From Alphaproteobacteria bacterium (lineage in GTDB: Bacteria > Pseudomonadota > Alphaproteobacteria > CAAHEQ01 > UBA3637), in NCBI GenBank assembly GCA_017559525.1, contig JAFYRI010000014.1, positions 1 through 64,000 of the forward strand: 64,000 bases of DNA, read 5' to 3'. How positions within the stretch are numbered: the first letter of the stretch is position 1; the number at the start of each line of letters is the position of its first letter. Shown piece by piece: positions 1-9,538 of the stretch. Under the pieces are notes generated by a model. It saw only the letters and a list, made by a program, of their open reading frames with translations. It was not told the DNA's origin and did no database searches. Both the position numbers and the translations under genes were made by a program.

Positions 1-777
1 AGCGTATGTGAAATGGTTTATGAAGGTATTCAAAACAACCAAACAACCAAAGTAGAAGTAAATGGAACATCAGCTGAAGATGCTTCAGCTTGTAATAAAG
101 AAGAAGATAATACAATAGGATTTTTCTTTATCACAAATGCTGGTGAAGGTGGCACGACACCAGAAGATTTATGTGAAAGTATAAATTGTGTAGAAGGATA
201 TGAGTGTAAAGCTGGTATTTGTATCAGAAATGTTGGTCCTGAATATATTAGTGGAGAAATTGTCTGTAAAAAAGATTTAGATTGTGGTACAGATGGTTGT
301 CAACACTGTTCTGAACGGTGTTATCCTGTAGCTGATGGAACTGCGTGTGCGGAAGGTCAAGGAGTATGTCATCAAGGTTCTTGTGTGAAAAATGGATGTG
401 AAAATGGATGTGCGAATGATGAATACTGCGGAGATACAAATGAAGATCCATGTTCTCCAACGCTGTATAAATGCAAGAAGTTAAACTTTTCAAAAATCGA
501 GATTACACAAGGAATAGTTTATTTATCTAATCAAAATATGACGTATTGGGATGCAGAAAGTGCATGCAATGCGTTAGGTGCGAAATTAATAGATCAAGCA
601 AAAATGAATGAATTATATGATGAAATAAAATCAAAAATTTTTGGTCTTCAAGAAGCATGGTGGTTATCTGAAACACAAAACTGCCAGGCATATTATGGAG
701 CTACCTATTTTCAATTACAATCAAAAAATTCAAATGATTATGTTAGCGCATTGTGTTTTGATGCTATAAATGAATAG
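1..777 (+). CDS. Cys-rich exported protein with C-type-lectin-like C-terminus (5' partial)
   Basis: The reading frame is already open at base 1, so the true start lies upstream; the first ATG in view is at 13. The visible 258 residues contain many cysteines in short spaced pairs (for example CESINC, CKAGIC, CQHCSERC), like small disulfide-rich EGF or trypsin-inhibitor-type modules. The last ~90 residues (about 170-254) carry the pattern YWDAESACNALGAKLI followed by a WW and two late cysteines, typical of the C-type lectin fold. Such a protein would be extracytoplasmic and oxidised, perhaps an adhesin or a pilin-like surface protein. The secretion signal is not in the window. The exact family is not recognised. 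Confidence 0.6.
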   Translation, partial: SVCEMVYEGIQNNQTTKVEVNGTSAEDASACNKEEDNTIGFFFITNAGEGGTTPEDLCESINCVEGYECKAGICIRNVGPEYISGEIVCKKDLDCGTDGCQHCSERCYPVADGTACAEGQGVCHQGSCVKNGCENGCANDEYCGDTNEDPCSPTLYKCKKLNFSKIEITQGIVYLSNQNMTYWDAESACNALGAKLIDQAKMNELYDEIKSKIFGLQEAWWLSETQNCQAYYGATYFQLQSKNSNDYVSALCFDAINE

Positions 778-857
778 TTAAAAAAAAGTAATCGTTGAAA
801 AATATCATGGAATGCATTTTTATTTGTATAAATAGAGTTATTTATCAAAGAATAGCA

Positions 858-959
858 AGAGTGTATTTTATTCAATAATTTAACCTTAGAGATTATCGGA
901 TATGAAATCCTTTAATTGGTAATACACTCTAGAATTGTGATACTATTCAGTTCATATCC
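858..959. repeat. Two interlocked perfect inverted repeats
   Basis: AGAGTGTATT at 858-867 is the exact reverse complement of AATACACTCT at 921-930. GGATATGAA at 898-906 is the exact reverse complement of TTCATATCC at 951-959. The arms interleave (A-B-A'-B'), which is pseudoknot topology in RNA. They lie in the 244-bp spacer after the Cys-rich gene. No ORF, tRNA or known site was recognised here. Confidence 0.5.
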
Positions 960-972
960 AAGATATTGTATA

Positions 973-1004
973 AAATCCCCTGCCATTTAGCAGGGGATTT
1001 TTTT
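973..1004. terminator. Bidirectional intrinsic terminator between the Cys-rich gene and pnp
   Basis: An 11-bp stem pairs AAATCCCCTGC (973-983) with GCAGGGGATTT (990-1000) around a 6-nt loop. Seven T follow on the plus strand and a shorter T run on the minus strand. It separates two convergent genes. Confidence 0.85.
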
Positions 1005-1021
1005 ATATCAAACAGAAAAAA

Positions 1022-3169
1022 TTATTCACCTTTTTTCTTGTCTTTTTTGATGTCGTCCAAAGCAATGGCTTCACCTGTTTCTTGGTTAACACGACGCATA
1101 GACAATTTGATTTTACCTTTCCCGTCAATGCCCATACACATTACTTTAACTTTATCGCCTTCTTTTACAATGTCTGTCACTTTTTCGACACGAGTTGGGG
1201 CCATTTCAGAAATGTGAACCAATCCGTCACGAGAACCCATAAAGTTCACGAAAGCACCAAAGTCCATAATCTTGACAACTTCACCATCATAGATTTGACC
1301 AACTTCTGGTTCGGATACAATGCCTTTAATCCATTTCAATGCAGCTTCACCGGCTGCGCTGTCAACAGAAGCAATGCTGACCATACCATCATCATCAATA
1401 TCAATTTTGGCACCCGTTGTTTCAACGATTTCACGGATAACTTTACCACCTGTACCAATAACATCACGAATTTTTTCTTTATCAATTTGTAATGTAATAA
1501 TACGTGGGGCATTCGGGCTGATTTCCGGTCTTGGTTCAGCCAAAGCTTCGGCCATTTTACCCAAAATATGCATACGGCCTTCTTTGGCTTGTTTTAAAGC
1601 GATATCCATAATTTCTTTTGTGATGGATGTAATTTTAATATCCATTTGCAAAGCTGTCACACCGTCTTTTGTACCGGCAACTTTAAAGTCCATATCGCCC
1701 AAGTGATCTTCATCACCTAAAATATCGGACAAGACCATAAATTGATCGCCTTCTTTAATCAAGCCCATAGCAATACCAGCCACCGGTTTTTTCATTGGCA
1801 CACCAGCGTCCATCAATGCCAATGTGGAACCACAAACTGTTGCCATAGAGGAAGAACCATTAGATTCCATAATTTCGGAAACAACACGCAATGTGTACGG
1901 GAATTCTTCTTTTGTCGGCAACATTGGATGAATGGCACGCCATGCCAATTTACCGTGACCAATTTCACGACGCCCCGGAGAACCCATACGACCCGTTTCA
2001 CCAACAGAGTATGGAGGGAAGTTATAGTGCAATAAGAATTTTTCTTTGTATTCACCTTGCAAAGCATCAATAACTTGTTCATCAATACCTGTACCGAGTG
2101 TTGCTACAACCAAAGCTTGTGTTTCGCCACGTGTGAATAAAGCAGAACCGTGTGTTTTTGGCAACAAGGATACTTGTGCTTCAATCGGACGAATTGTTTT
2201 TGTATCACGACCATCAATACGTGGATTACCAGCCAAGATAGAATCACGAACTGTTCTGGCTTCTAATTCATGGAATACTTTTTCATAAATAGCCAATTCA
2301 GCTTCTTTACCCTCAAATAAAGCGGCAGCTTTTTCACGTGTAGCGGCAACAGCATTTTGACGTTCTAATTTGTTATGGATTTTGTAATCAGCCTTTAATT
2401 CTTCACCTAATTTTTCCATAATTTCGGCACGAACAACAGCGTATTCAGCGGGTTCTTCTTTAACTGACCATGGATCTTTAGCACATTCTTCAGCCAAAGC
2501 AACAATCATTTCAATAACTGGTTTTAAAGATTCATGACCAAAAGCTACAGCACCGAGCATTGTTTCTTCGGACAATTCTTTGGCCTCGGATTCTACCATC
2601 AAAACACCTTCCATTGTACCGGCAACAACTAAATCCAATTTTGTAGCACCCATTTGGTGAAGTGTTGGATTCAACACATAACGACCATCAATGTAACCAA
2701 CTCTGGCACCAGCAATAGGGCCTAAAAACGGCAACCCAGAAATTGTCAAAGCAGCAGAAGCAGCAATCATTGAAACGATATCTGGTGCATTTTCTAAATC
2801 GTGACTGAGCAATGTACATGTCACTTGTGTATCATTATTAAATCCTTTGACAAACAACGGACGAATAGGTCTGTCAATCAAACGGGATGTTAAAACTTCC
2901 GCTTCAGACGGTTTGCCTTCACGTTTAAAGAAACCACCCGGAATTTTACCGGCGGCATAGGCTTTTTCAATATAGTTAACCGTAAGCGGGATAAAATCTT
3001 CAAAAGTATCTGGTGTGTTTTTGCTAGCACAAACAGCGGCATGAACAACTGTTTCACCATATGTCACAATAACGGCGCCGTCAGCTTGACGAGCAATTTT
3101 ACCAGTTTCAATGGACAGTTTTTTACCGCCCCAAATCATTTCTTTTTTAAATGTTTTAAACATTGTCAT
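1022..3169 (-). CDS. pnp: Polyribonucleotide nucleotidyltransferase (PNPase)
   Basis: This is the phosphorolytic 3'-5' exoribonuclease of RNA turnover and the degradosome. At 715 residues it has normal length. Two RNase PH-like domains are followed by a KH domain with the GTGG loop near residue 573 and an S1 domain from about residue 623 ([16 protein letters not shown]). The C-terminus is Lys-rich (KKDKKKGE). AAGGAA lies 9 nt before the ATG at 3169. It is last in a truB-rpsO-pnp run and separated from rpsO by a GC-rich hairpin. In E. coli RNase III cuts in this interval and PNPase represses its own mRNA; here the hairpin is seen and that control is inferred. Confidence 0.97.
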   Translation of the reverse strand: MTMFKTFKKEMIWGGKKLSIETGKIARQADGAVIVTYGETVVHAAVCASKNTPDTFEDFIPLTVNYIEKAYAAGKIPGGFFKREGKPSEAEVLTSRLIDRPIRPLFVKGFNNDTQVTCTLLSHDLENAPDIVSMIAASAALTISGLPFLGPIAGARVGYIDGRYVLNPTLHQMGATKLDLVVAGTMEGVLMVESEAKELSEETMLGAVAFGHESLKPVIEMIVALAEECAKDPWSVKEEPAEYAVVRAEIMEKLGEELKADYKIHNKLERQNAVAATREKAAALFEGKEAELAIYEKVFHELEARTVRDSILAGNPRIDGRDTKTIRPIEAQVSLLPKTHGSALFTRGETQALVVATLGTGIDEQVIDALQGEYKEKFLLHYNFPPYSVGETGRMGSPGRREIGHGKLAWRAIHPMLPTKEEFPYTLRVVSEIMESNGSSSMATVCGSTLALMDAGVPMKKPVAGIAMGLIKEGDQFMVLSDILGDEDHLGDMDFKVAGTKDGVTALQMDIKITSITKEIMDIALKQAKEGRMHILGKMAEALAEPRPEISPNAPRIITLQIDKEKIRDVIGTGGKVIREIVETTGAKIDIDDDGMVSIASVDSAAGEAALKWIKGIVSEPEVGQIYDGEVVKIMDFGAFVNFMGSRDGLVHISEMAPTRVEKVTDIVKEGDKVKVMCMGIDGKGKIKLSMRRVNQETGEAIALDDIKKDKKKGE

Positions 3170-3203
3170 TTTTTATATTTCCTTCACATACATAAAAAGG
3201 AAG

Positions 3204-3222
3204 GGGCCTCCCCATGAGGCCC
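3204..3222 (-). terminator. rpsO-pnp intercistronic hairpin
   Basis: GGGCCTC (3204-3210) pairs with GAGGCCC (3216-3222) around a 5-nt loop; on the minus strand TTCCTTTTT follows. It could be a leaky terminator for rpsO or a processing stem ahead of pnp. The position matches the rpsO terminator/RNase III region known in E. coli. Confidence 0.65.
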
Positions 3223-3239
3223 GATCCGCAGGATTTTTA

Positions 3240-3509
3240 TTATTTACGTAATCCCAAACGAGCAATCAAAGAATCGTATTCAGCTTGAGAATTCTTTTTC
3301 ACATAAGCCAACAAACGACGACGATTAGCTACCATAGCCATCAAACCACGACGGGAATGGAAATCTTTTTTGTGCACTTTCATGTGTTCAGATAAAGCAG
3401 CAATGTTAGCTGTTAATAAAGCTACTTGAACTTGAGCTGAACCTGTATCGCCTTCTTTAATGGCATATTCTTTAATGATAGCTTGTCTTTGTTCTTTTGA
3501 AATCGACAT
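3240..3509 (-). CDS. rpsO: 30S ribosomal protein S15
   Basis: This 89-residue protein has exactly the usual S15 length and the family features: the helical N-terminus with [13 protein letters not shown], the 16S-binding region [11 protein letters not shown] at about residues 41-51, and the R-rich [10 protein letters not shown]. It binds the central domain of 16S rRNA early in small-subunit assembly. It starts 32 bp after truB and is followed by pnp, the classical truB-rpsO-pnp order. In E. coli S15 represses its own translation; the leader here lies mostly inside truB and I saw no clear operator structure. Confidence 0.97.
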   Translation of the reverse strand: MSISKEQRQAIIKEYAIKEGDTGSAQVQVALLTANIAALSEHMKVHKKDFHSRRGLMAMVANRRRLLAYVKKNSQAEYDSLIARLGLRK

Positions 3510-3541
3510 CTTAATTTTTCCTTTCGTTAAGTTAAATTTTG

Positions 3542-4495
3542 TTATAAAATCCGAAACGGCTTAATACCACTTCGTTCAATTTTAGCCAAAGCAATTATAT
3601 GTTTTTCAAACTTAAGTCCGATAACTGTTTCATGAGTAAACCCTTCTAAATCAGCCCGTTCAAACTCTTTACAAGAAATCGTTTGACCATTTATCAGACG
3701 CTTAGCTTGAACCTCGTTTACTGCCAACACCGAGATGTCGCTCAGTGCGGTATCCACGGGGATAACGCTTAAAGCGTTTGTATTATAATCGTTTTTTTCA
3801 AAATTTGCAAGTAAAATCGTATCTTTCTCGCAAAAAGGTCCACACTTAATGCGTCTTAGCATCGTAATATGCCCCAAACACCCCAGTTTTTGCCCCATTT
3901 CACGCCCTAAGGAACGCACATAAGTTCCCTTGCCGCAATCAACCTCAAACATTGTTTCGTTTTGTTTAGTATCCTCTTGTGAAACGCCATTATCTAAGGA
4001 GCCACATTCTAAATCCACCGGCACAATACGCAAATCATCAACATGCACTGGACGAGCCTTCATTTCGGGCATTTCCCCTTGGCGTGCTAATTCATAAGCA
4101 CGCACACCATCAATTTTTAAAGCACTATATGCTGGCGGCGTTTGCATAATATCACCCATAAACTGTGGCAAAATGGCTTTTATTTCAGATAATGTTGGTC
4201 GTTTATCTGATGATGCTATTATTTCTCCCTCAACATCATCCGTTGACGTTTGCACACCCCACTTCACAGTAAAACGATATGTTTTTTTACCATCCATCAC
4301 AAATGGTATCGTTTTTGTGGCTTTTCCCAATGCGATGGGTAAAACACCTGTTGCCAAAGGATCCAAAGTTCCCGCATGACCGATTTTTTTCGGATGCAAC
4401 AACCACTTCAATTTACTGACTACATTCGTTGATCCCATTTCATAGGGTTTATCAATAATTAACCAGCCGTTTAAATCATTTTGAATTTTTGCCAT
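3542..4495 (-). CDS. truB: tRNA pseudouridine-55 synthase
   Basis: TruB makes pseudouridine 55 in the T loop of tRNAs. The catalytic Asp is seen in [12 protein letters not shown] (Asp45). [13 protein letters not shown], the second conserved block, lies past the middle. At 317 residues it is a normal long-form TruB; an acidic and polar stretch around residues 162-180 ([15 protein letters not shown]) looks like a loop insertion. Its start abuts the stop of the GNAT-like gene at 4496, so it is probably expressed from the upstream GNAT-pair promoter rather than directly with rbfA. Confidence 0.95.
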   Translation of the reverse strand: MAKIQNDLNGWLIIDKPYEMGSTNVVSKLKWLLHPKKIGHAGTLDPLATGVLPIALGKATKTIPFVMDGKKTYRFTVKWGVQTSTDDVEGEIIASSDKRPTLSEIKAILPQFMGDIMQTPPAYSALKIDGVRAYELARQGEMPEMKARPVHVDDLRIVPVDLECGSLDNGVSQEDTKQNETMFEVDCGKGTYVRSLGREMGQKLGCLGHITMLRRIKCGPFCEKDTILLANFEKNDYNTNALSVIPVDTALSDISVLAVNEVQAKRLINGQTISCKEFERADLEGFTHETVIGLKFEKHIIALAKIERSGIKPFRIL

Positions 4496-5359
4496 TTAAT
4501 TTCGTTCCACTTTCTTTTTATTTATCGTATCCGTCATTTTTTGTATGAGTTTATCACACATTTGAGCCATTAATTTTTGTCCCGTCACATCAATTGGATT
4601 AGCCTTGTCCGAAAAAACAAATTGACGATAATGACCATAGCGTTTTAAATGTTGAGCTCGTCGCAAATCCCCCAACTTTAACATATGCCGAAGAATTGTG
4701 GATAATCTAGATGTATACAGTTTATGAGATGTCGGTATAATCCATCCATCTGCAACTCCATACTCCTTTGCCATTTCCTGAACACAAATTGGATTTTTAA
4801 AACCCATCCATCTAACAAAAGAATTTGACCGCCAATTTGTGTTATGAGGTTCAACCGCTACTTTGCGCATACCCGCTGCATAAAACACCGACAAAACAGA
4901 CACCCCGGCCGCATTCAAAAAACCATATTCGGCCGGCATTTTATCTTTTGGATTTGTAATCACGCACAAACTCCAAGCATCCTGATGCCCTTGAACTTCC
5001 TTACCTTTTTCATCCGTTCCTTTATAATAATACTTTGACCGAAAAGCACCATATGTACCTAAAATCTCTTGAGCACCTCCATGTTGATAAACCAACATAT
5101 AATCCACACTATCCACACCAATATCTCCGGCCTCTTTGGGTGGTTTTGATTCACACGGAGGAAAAGACAAATAAAACCGAGAATCACGTTCCAGTTTATA
5201 ATTCCATTCTTTAAATTCTAACGGTTCATCTTTTTTATCATACCGACGAAAAAATAACCCTTCAAAATCGGCCGGCAAATCTTTATGTGCAAATGCCAAT
5301 ATAACTTCAACAGGCACCTCAAAATATTCTGGCAAAGGCTTCTTTTTAACGACCACCAC
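4496..5359 (-). CDS. GNAT-like acetyltransferase-fold protein (tandem copy 2)
   Basis: Function not known. The open frame extends to 5446, but AAGGTGG lies just before a GTG pair at 5359/5356 in the last codons of the upstream gene, so I choose GTG at 5359, giving 287 residues. The region VAVEPHNTNWRSNSFVRWMGF resembles the GNAT acetyl-CoA-binding and N..A..Y/F..MGF end motif, and IPTS occurs in both this gene and its neighbour, so the two look like diverged paralogues. The C-terminal ~90 residues are basic and helical. It overlaps the upstream gene by 14 bp and abuts truB. Confidence 0.5.
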   Translation of the reverse strand: MVVVKKKPLPEYFEVPVEVILAFAHKDLPADFEGLFFRRYDKKDEPLEFKEWNYKLERDSRFYLSFPPCESKPPKEAGDIGVDSVDYMLVYQHGGAQEILGTYGAFRSKYYYKGTDEKGKEVQGHQDAWSLCVITNPKDKMPAEYGFLNAAGVSVLSVFYAAGMRKVAVEPHNTNWRSNSFVRWMGFKNPICVQEMAKEYGVADGWIIPTSHKLYTSRLSTILRHMLKLGDLRRAQHLKRYGHYRQFVFSDKANPIDVTGQKLMAQMCDKLIQKMTDTINKKKVERN

Positions 5360-5954
5360 GTACCACCTTCTTGAATAATGCGGGAGAAATAGGTCGATGA
5401 TAATTCTTAATACCAATATACATTTGTTCGACAGTTGTATCAACAACTCGACCAGAGGTTGGTATTAACTCGCCTTGCGTCCGTTTATCCTCACTTCGAA
5501 CATACTCTGGATAAACATCCAATCCCATTTTAGAAAACAACCCTAAGGCACCGGCATTCGTTTCATCTGTACGAATAACAACCCTTTGTGTTGGGTTATC
5601 CATCATCTCCTCACAAACCTTCAAAATACCAGCCATTGTCAGTCCATAAGATCCAAAAGTTGGTTTTCCTTCTTCGTCATGCATAACAATTGATTTTTCC
5701 CAATGCGGTTCATTTACTTGCTGAATAGCACCATCTTTCTCATACCATCTAGGTTCCGTTGTCTTATCAAAAGAAACCATCCCAACACTATATTCCCCCT
5801 CATCCGTTGTTTCAACCACAAAACCGTAGGTAACGTGTTTTTTACTACTTTCTTGTAACTGCATTCCAGCACCTTCCCAATTTAATGGGATGGGATTTTT
5901 AGCATATTTTTTCAACTCTTCTTTCGAAATTAGTAAGTATTCTTGCATAACCAC
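5346..5954 (-). CDS. GNAT-like acetyltransferase-fold protein (tandem copy 1)
   Basis: A 202-residue protein with no confident family. Residues ~120-155 (RVVIRTDETNAGALGLFSKMGL) match the GNAT C-terminal pattern in which Asn and a following Ala-rich helix lead to a K-MG-F/L turn. No signal peptide or membrane segment is seen. Together with the overlapping next gene it forms a two-gene block inserted between rbfA and truB, which are normally adjacent. A promoter at 5984-6012 and the rbfA terminator lie directly upstream, so the block has its own transcription. The ATG at 5954 or the one two codons later could be the start. Confidence 0.5.
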   Translation of the reverse strand: MVMQEYLLISKEELKKYAKNPIPLNWEGAGMQLQESSKKHVTYGFVVETTDEGEYSVGMVSFDKTTEPRWYEKDGAIQQVNEPHWEKSIVMHDEEGKPTFGSYGLTMAGILKVCEEMMDNPTQRVVIRTDETNAGALGLFSKMGLDVYPEYVRSEDKRTQGELIPTSGRVVDTTVEQMYIGIKNYHRPISPALFKKVVRGGR

Positions 5955-5983
5955 ACCCTCAAAAAATATTTTTACGTTATTTT

Positions 5984-6012
5984 ATTATACCACAAAATTC
6001 AAAAAAAGTAAA
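5984..6012 (-). promoter_or_regulatory. Putative promoter of the GNAT pair and truB-rpsO-pnp
   Basis: On the minus strand TTTACT (6012-6007) and a perfect TATAAT (5989-5984) are separated by 17 bp. The -35 box overlaps the A-rich edge of the rbfA terminator. Confidence 0.55.
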
Positions 6013-6034
6013 ACGCACTTTTTACAGTGCGTTT
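6007..6034 (-). terminator. Intrinsic terminator after rbfA
   Basis: AAACGCACT (6011-6019) pairs with AGTGCGTTT (6026-6034) around a 6-nt loop. On the minus strand the stem is followed by a T-rich run. It closes the rimP-nusA-infB-rbfA transcript. Confidence 0.8.
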
Positions 6035-6040
6035 TTTAAA

Positions 6041-6460
6041 TTATTCATCATCTTGTTGATCGTCTTCTCGATATTTCTCCACATCAGCACGAACCGTCGG
6101 ATGATTTAAAATTTCGGCAATATGATCGGATTCTTCAAAAGCACTATCTTCACGAAAAATCAAGTTTGGTACAATTCTTAAACGAATAGATTTTCCAACA
6201 CGGTATCTGAATGGTCCTTTGTGCTCATTCAACAAAGCAACTTGCTCAGTTGTATCAACATCTCCAATACCACGCACAAAAACCGTTGCATAAGCTAAAT
6301 CTGGTGAAATTTGCACCTCAGTAATCATAATGAGTGATGGTTTTAATCCATCAATAAATAAATCATTTTGACTCATCATACGACCCAGCACATGGCGGAT
6401 TTCTTCCGCCACACGCAGTTGTCGTTGAGAAGGAGCCTTTGATGCTAAATGTTTAACCAT
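6041..6460 (-). CDS. rbfA: Ribosome-binding factor A
   Basis: RbfA is a small KH-fold protein that binds the 30S subunit near helix 1 of 16S rRNA during late maturation and cold adaptation. The 139 residues include the family opening RQLRVAEEIRHVLGRMM, the central ITEVQISPDLAYATVFV, and LRIVPNLIFREDSAFEES near residue 100. The C-terminus is acidic (EDDQQDDE). It follows infB by 9 bp, in the canonical order, and a terminator follows it. Confidence 0.94.
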   Translation of the reverse strand: MVKHLASKAPSQRQLRVAEEIRHVLGRMMSQNDLFIDGLKPSLIMITEVQISPDLAYATVFVRGIGDVDTTEQVALLNEHKGPFRYRVGKSIRLRIVPNLIFREDSAFEESDHIAEILNHPTVRADVEKYREDDQQDDE

Positions 6461-6469
6461 AGACCCTCC

Positions 6470-8920
6470 TTAAATATTTTCGGATAATTTGAGTTTAACG
6501 GCAATTTCTTCCATTTCATAACATTCAACCATATCACCGACTTTTACATCGTCATAATTTTCAAAACTCATACCACATTCAAAACTTTCTTTAACTTCTT
6601 TTACATCATCTTTAAAGCGTTTAAGTTGTGTTAAAGCACCGTTATAAATCACAACACCATCACGTAAAATACGTACTTTGGCACCACGACGGACCAAGCC
6701 TTCCTTAACCATACAGCCAGCAACTTTACCAACTTTGGATACGGAAATAACTTGACGTACTTCAGCATAGCCCAAAATCTTTTCACGCAATTCTGGTGTT
6801 AACAATCCTTCTACGGCCAACTTCATATCATCAGCTACATCGTAAACAATAGAGTAGTACCTAATATCTACACCATCACGTTTAGCCAATTCTCTGGCCG
6901 TCGGGTTAGCACGTACATTAAAACCGATAACGATTGCCTTACTGGCTCTGGCTAAAGAAACATCGGATTCATTAATGGCGCCCACACCGCTGTGGATAAT
7001 GGATACTTTAACTTCATCATTACGGATTTTAGCCAAAATACCGTTCAGAGCTTCTACAGAACCTTGTACGTCACCTTTAATAACAACAGGCAATTCTTTA
7101 ATTTCACCGGCTTTAATTTTGGCAAGCAAGTGTTCTGCACTACTCATTGTTTTTACTTGCAATACTTCACGGGCTTTACGTTGACGATAAGCAGAAATTT
7201 CACGAGCTTGAGCCTCTGTTTCCACTTCAATAAAATCATCCCCGGCTGCTGGTGTTCCTTGCAACCCGATAACTTCAACCGGTTGAGCCGGCGTAGCAGA
7301 TTGCACACGTTGTCCATGATCGTTGAACAAAGAACGTACCCGTCCCCATTCATTACCACAAACAAAGATATCACCCACATCCAAAGTCCCTTTTTGAACC
7401 AAAACAGTTGCTACGGAACCACGACCTTTATCCATACGAGCTTCAACAACAACGCCTTCTGCTGTACGATCTGGATCGGCTTTAAGTTCCAAAACTTCGG
7501 CTTGTAATAAAATTGTTTCAATCAATTTATCCAAGTTAATTTTTTTCTTGGCAGATACTTCCACATCCATAACTTCGCCGCCCATAGCTTCAACAACAAC
7601 ACCATGTTGCAATAAGTCTGTACGTACTTTTTGTGGATTAGCACCCGGCACATCAATTTTATTAATAGCAACAACAATTGGCACGTTCGCAGCTTGAGCA
7701 TGGTGAATAGCTTCAATTGTTTGAGGCATAACTGAATCGTTTGCGGCCACAACCAACACAACAATATCTGTCACCTTTGCCCCACGAGCACGCATTGCTG
7801 TAAAAGCCTCGTGACCTGGTGTATCAATAAATGTCACTTTTTGACCATCACCAACGGATACCTGATAAGCACCAATATGTTGCGTAATACCACCAGATTC
7901 ACCCGAGGCAACAGATGTTGAACGTAAAGCATCCAATAAAGACGTTTTACCATGGTCAACATGTCCCATAACAGTCACAACAGGAGAACGAGGTTTCAAG
8001 TTTTCTGGATTATCTTCACCTGTTTTGAGAAAATCTTCTACATCGGATTCGGCAACACGTTTGACTGTGTGTCCCAATTCTTCTGCTACTAATTGAGCGG
8101 TATCAGCATCAATTGTTTGTGTAATTGTCACCATCATCCCCATTTTCATGAGTGTTTTAACAACGGTAGCGCCCTTTTCAGACATACGATTGGCAAGTTC
8201 TTGAACCGTAATTGTTTCAGGAATCACAACTTCACGTGTTACTTTTTCAGCCGTTTTCAAAGATTCCAAATGTTTTAAACGTTCTTTTTCTCTGGCACGT
8301 TTAATAGATGCCAAAGAACGACGATGCGGACGATTGCCACCTTCTAAATCATCATCATCTTCACCACCGGTATAAGCATTCACATTAATTTTGCCCGAAT
8401 TGCGGCGATCATTATATCCCTTTTTAGAAGAACGTTCTTCTTCACGAGAATCCTTACGACGAGAAAACCCCTCATCATCAAAAGATTTTTTACCGCTATC
8501 TTTTTTTGCATTTTCAGCATTTTTTGAGGCTGGCAGCACAACAACTTCCACACGCTCTTCTTGCTGTACTTGTTCAACTTTTTTTAGAGCTTCTGCCTCC
8601 CTTTCTAAACGAGCGGCTTCTTCTGCTTCCTCTTTTTCACGTTCTGCACGCTCTGCTGCTTCTTTAGCCAAACGTTCGGCTTCAATTTTTTTTGCATGTT
8701 CAGCAACACGTTGCGCCTCTTGAACCAATTTTAATTTTTGGCTAGCATCTTGTGTTAAAACCGCTGGCGTTGCTTCAGCTGTTACAACACGTTTTTTACG
8801 CACTTCCACTTGAACCGTTTTACCCGAACCAGTTCCAGAACGCACCCCTCCTAAAGATAATGTTTTCTTTGGAGTTAAAGTTTTTCCTGATAAAGTCAAT
8901 GGTTTCTTTTCTTCAGTCAT
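6470..8920 (-). CDS. infB: Translation initiation factor IF-2
   Basis: IF-2 is the GTPase that brings initiator tRNA to the 30S subunit and promotes subunit joining. At 816 residues it has a highly charged E/K/R/A-rich coiled region (~60-200), an acidic DDDDLEGG patch, an IF2_N domain, and the G domain: [12 protein letters not shown] near residue 320, DTPGHEAF, and NKIDVP. The C-terminal initiator-tRNA-binding domain ends in a typical ECYEMEEI stretch. It lies 3 bp from the YlxR-L7Ae gene upstream and 9 bp from rbfA downstream. Confidence 0.97.
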   Translation of the reverse strand: MTEEKKPLTLSGKTLTPKKTLSLGGVRSGTGSGKTVQVEVRKKRVVTAEATPAVLTQDASQKLKLVQEAQRVAEHAKKIEAERLAKEAAERAEREKEEAEEAARLEREAEALKKVEQVQQEERVEVVVLPASKNAENAKKDSGKKSFDDEGFSRRKDSREEERSSKKGYNDRRNSGKINVNAYTGGEDDDDLEGGNRPHRRSLASIKRAREKERLKHLESLKTAEKVTREVVIPETITVQELANRMSEKGATVVKTLMKMGMMVTITQTIDADTAQLVAEELGHTVKRVAESDVEDFLKTGEDNPENLKPRSPVVTVMGHVDHGKTSLLDALRSTSVASGESGGITQHIGAYQVSVGDGQKVTFIDTPGHEAFTAMRARGAKVTDIVVLVVAANDSVMPQTIEAIHHAQAANVPIVVAINKIDVPGANPQKVRTDLLQHGVVVEAMGGEVMDVEVSAKKKINLDKLIETILLQAEVLELKADPDRTAEGVVVEARMDKGRGSVATVLVQKGTLDVGDIFVCGNEWGRVRSLFNDHGQRVQSATPAQPVEVIGLQGTPAAGDDFIEVETEAQAREISAYRQRKAREVLQVKTMSSAEHLLAKIKAGEIKELPVVIKGDVQGSVEALNGILAKIRNDEVKVSIIHSGVGAINESDVSLARASKAIVIGFNVRANPTARELAKRDGVDIRYYSIVYDVADDMKLAVEGLLTPELREKILGYAEVRQVISVSKVGKVAGCMVKEGLVRRGAKVRILRDGVVIYNGALTQLKRFKDDVKEVKESFECGMSFENYDDVKVGDMVECYEMEEIAVKLKLSENI

Positions 8921-8923
8921 TGT

Positions 8924-9538
8924 TTATCCTTTCTCTTTTCCTTGCATAAACAAATTTAATTTTTTTGCGGTCGCAATTAACGGTTCGGCCGCCTTTTGAT
9001 TTAAAATACCGATATGAACGACAGCTGTTTGCCCCATCATTTTACCCAATTCTTCACGTGTAAAACAAGAACAAACTGGCAAATCCGGAACATAGTGATA
9101 AAGCTTATCTTGTTCTCGCTCAGAGGCATCCATTGCTTCAAATGCAAACACTGAACTACCATCCATCACAGCCCTTTTAACTGCCTCGAATCCAAACACA
9201 ACAGCACCACCTTTTCTGGCTAATCCCAACAAAGATAATGTTCTACGTTTTAATCCAGACTCAACTTGTTCCATCAAATCAACCGGTGTTTTCACAGCCA
9301 TATGAAATGATTTTGAAAACACTCGTTTTGTCACAGCATATTGCACTGTTTCTCTGGCTGGATGAAGCCACATACCCCGACCGGGAAGTTTGCCTGTTTC
9401 ATCAAAAATCACATCGTGATTTGGAGCATACGCAAATCGTATCATCTCCTCTCTTGGATAAGATTCCTTTGTAACAAAACATACTTTAAACCCATCGGGC
9501 GTATGTGTTTTTTGTTTATTATGCTTTGTCTTCTTCAA
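8924..9538 (-). CDS. YlxR (DUF448) and L7Ae-like RNA-binding fusion protein
   Basis: A 204-residue two-domain protein. Residues ~17-90 are YlxR-like (CFVTKESYPREEMIRF and GRGMWLHP); residues ~108-195 resemble the L7Ae/L30e fold (LLGLARKGGAVVFGFEAVKRA). Such fusions between nusA and infB are usual in alphaproteobacteria. A role in RNA binding linked to transcription or ribosome assembly is likely but the exact job is not established. Its start overlaps the end of nusA by 20 bp, so it is probably translationally coupled. Confidence 0.85.
   Translation of the reverse strand: MKKTKHNKQKTHTPDGFKVCFVTKESYPREEMIRFAYAPNHDVIFDETGKLPGRGMWLHPARETVQYAVTKRVFSKSFHMAVKTPVDLMEQVESGLKRRTLSLLGLARKGGAVVFGFEAVKRAVMDGSSVFAFEAMDASEREQDKLYHYVPDLPVCSCFTREELGKMMGQTAVVHIGILNQKAAEPLIATAKKLNLFMQGKEKG

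Noticed and set aside
778-957. attC-like integron recombination site after the Cys-rich gene
   Set aside because: The RYYYAAC and GTTRRRY core boxes are not found in the required arrangement and no integrase is visible.
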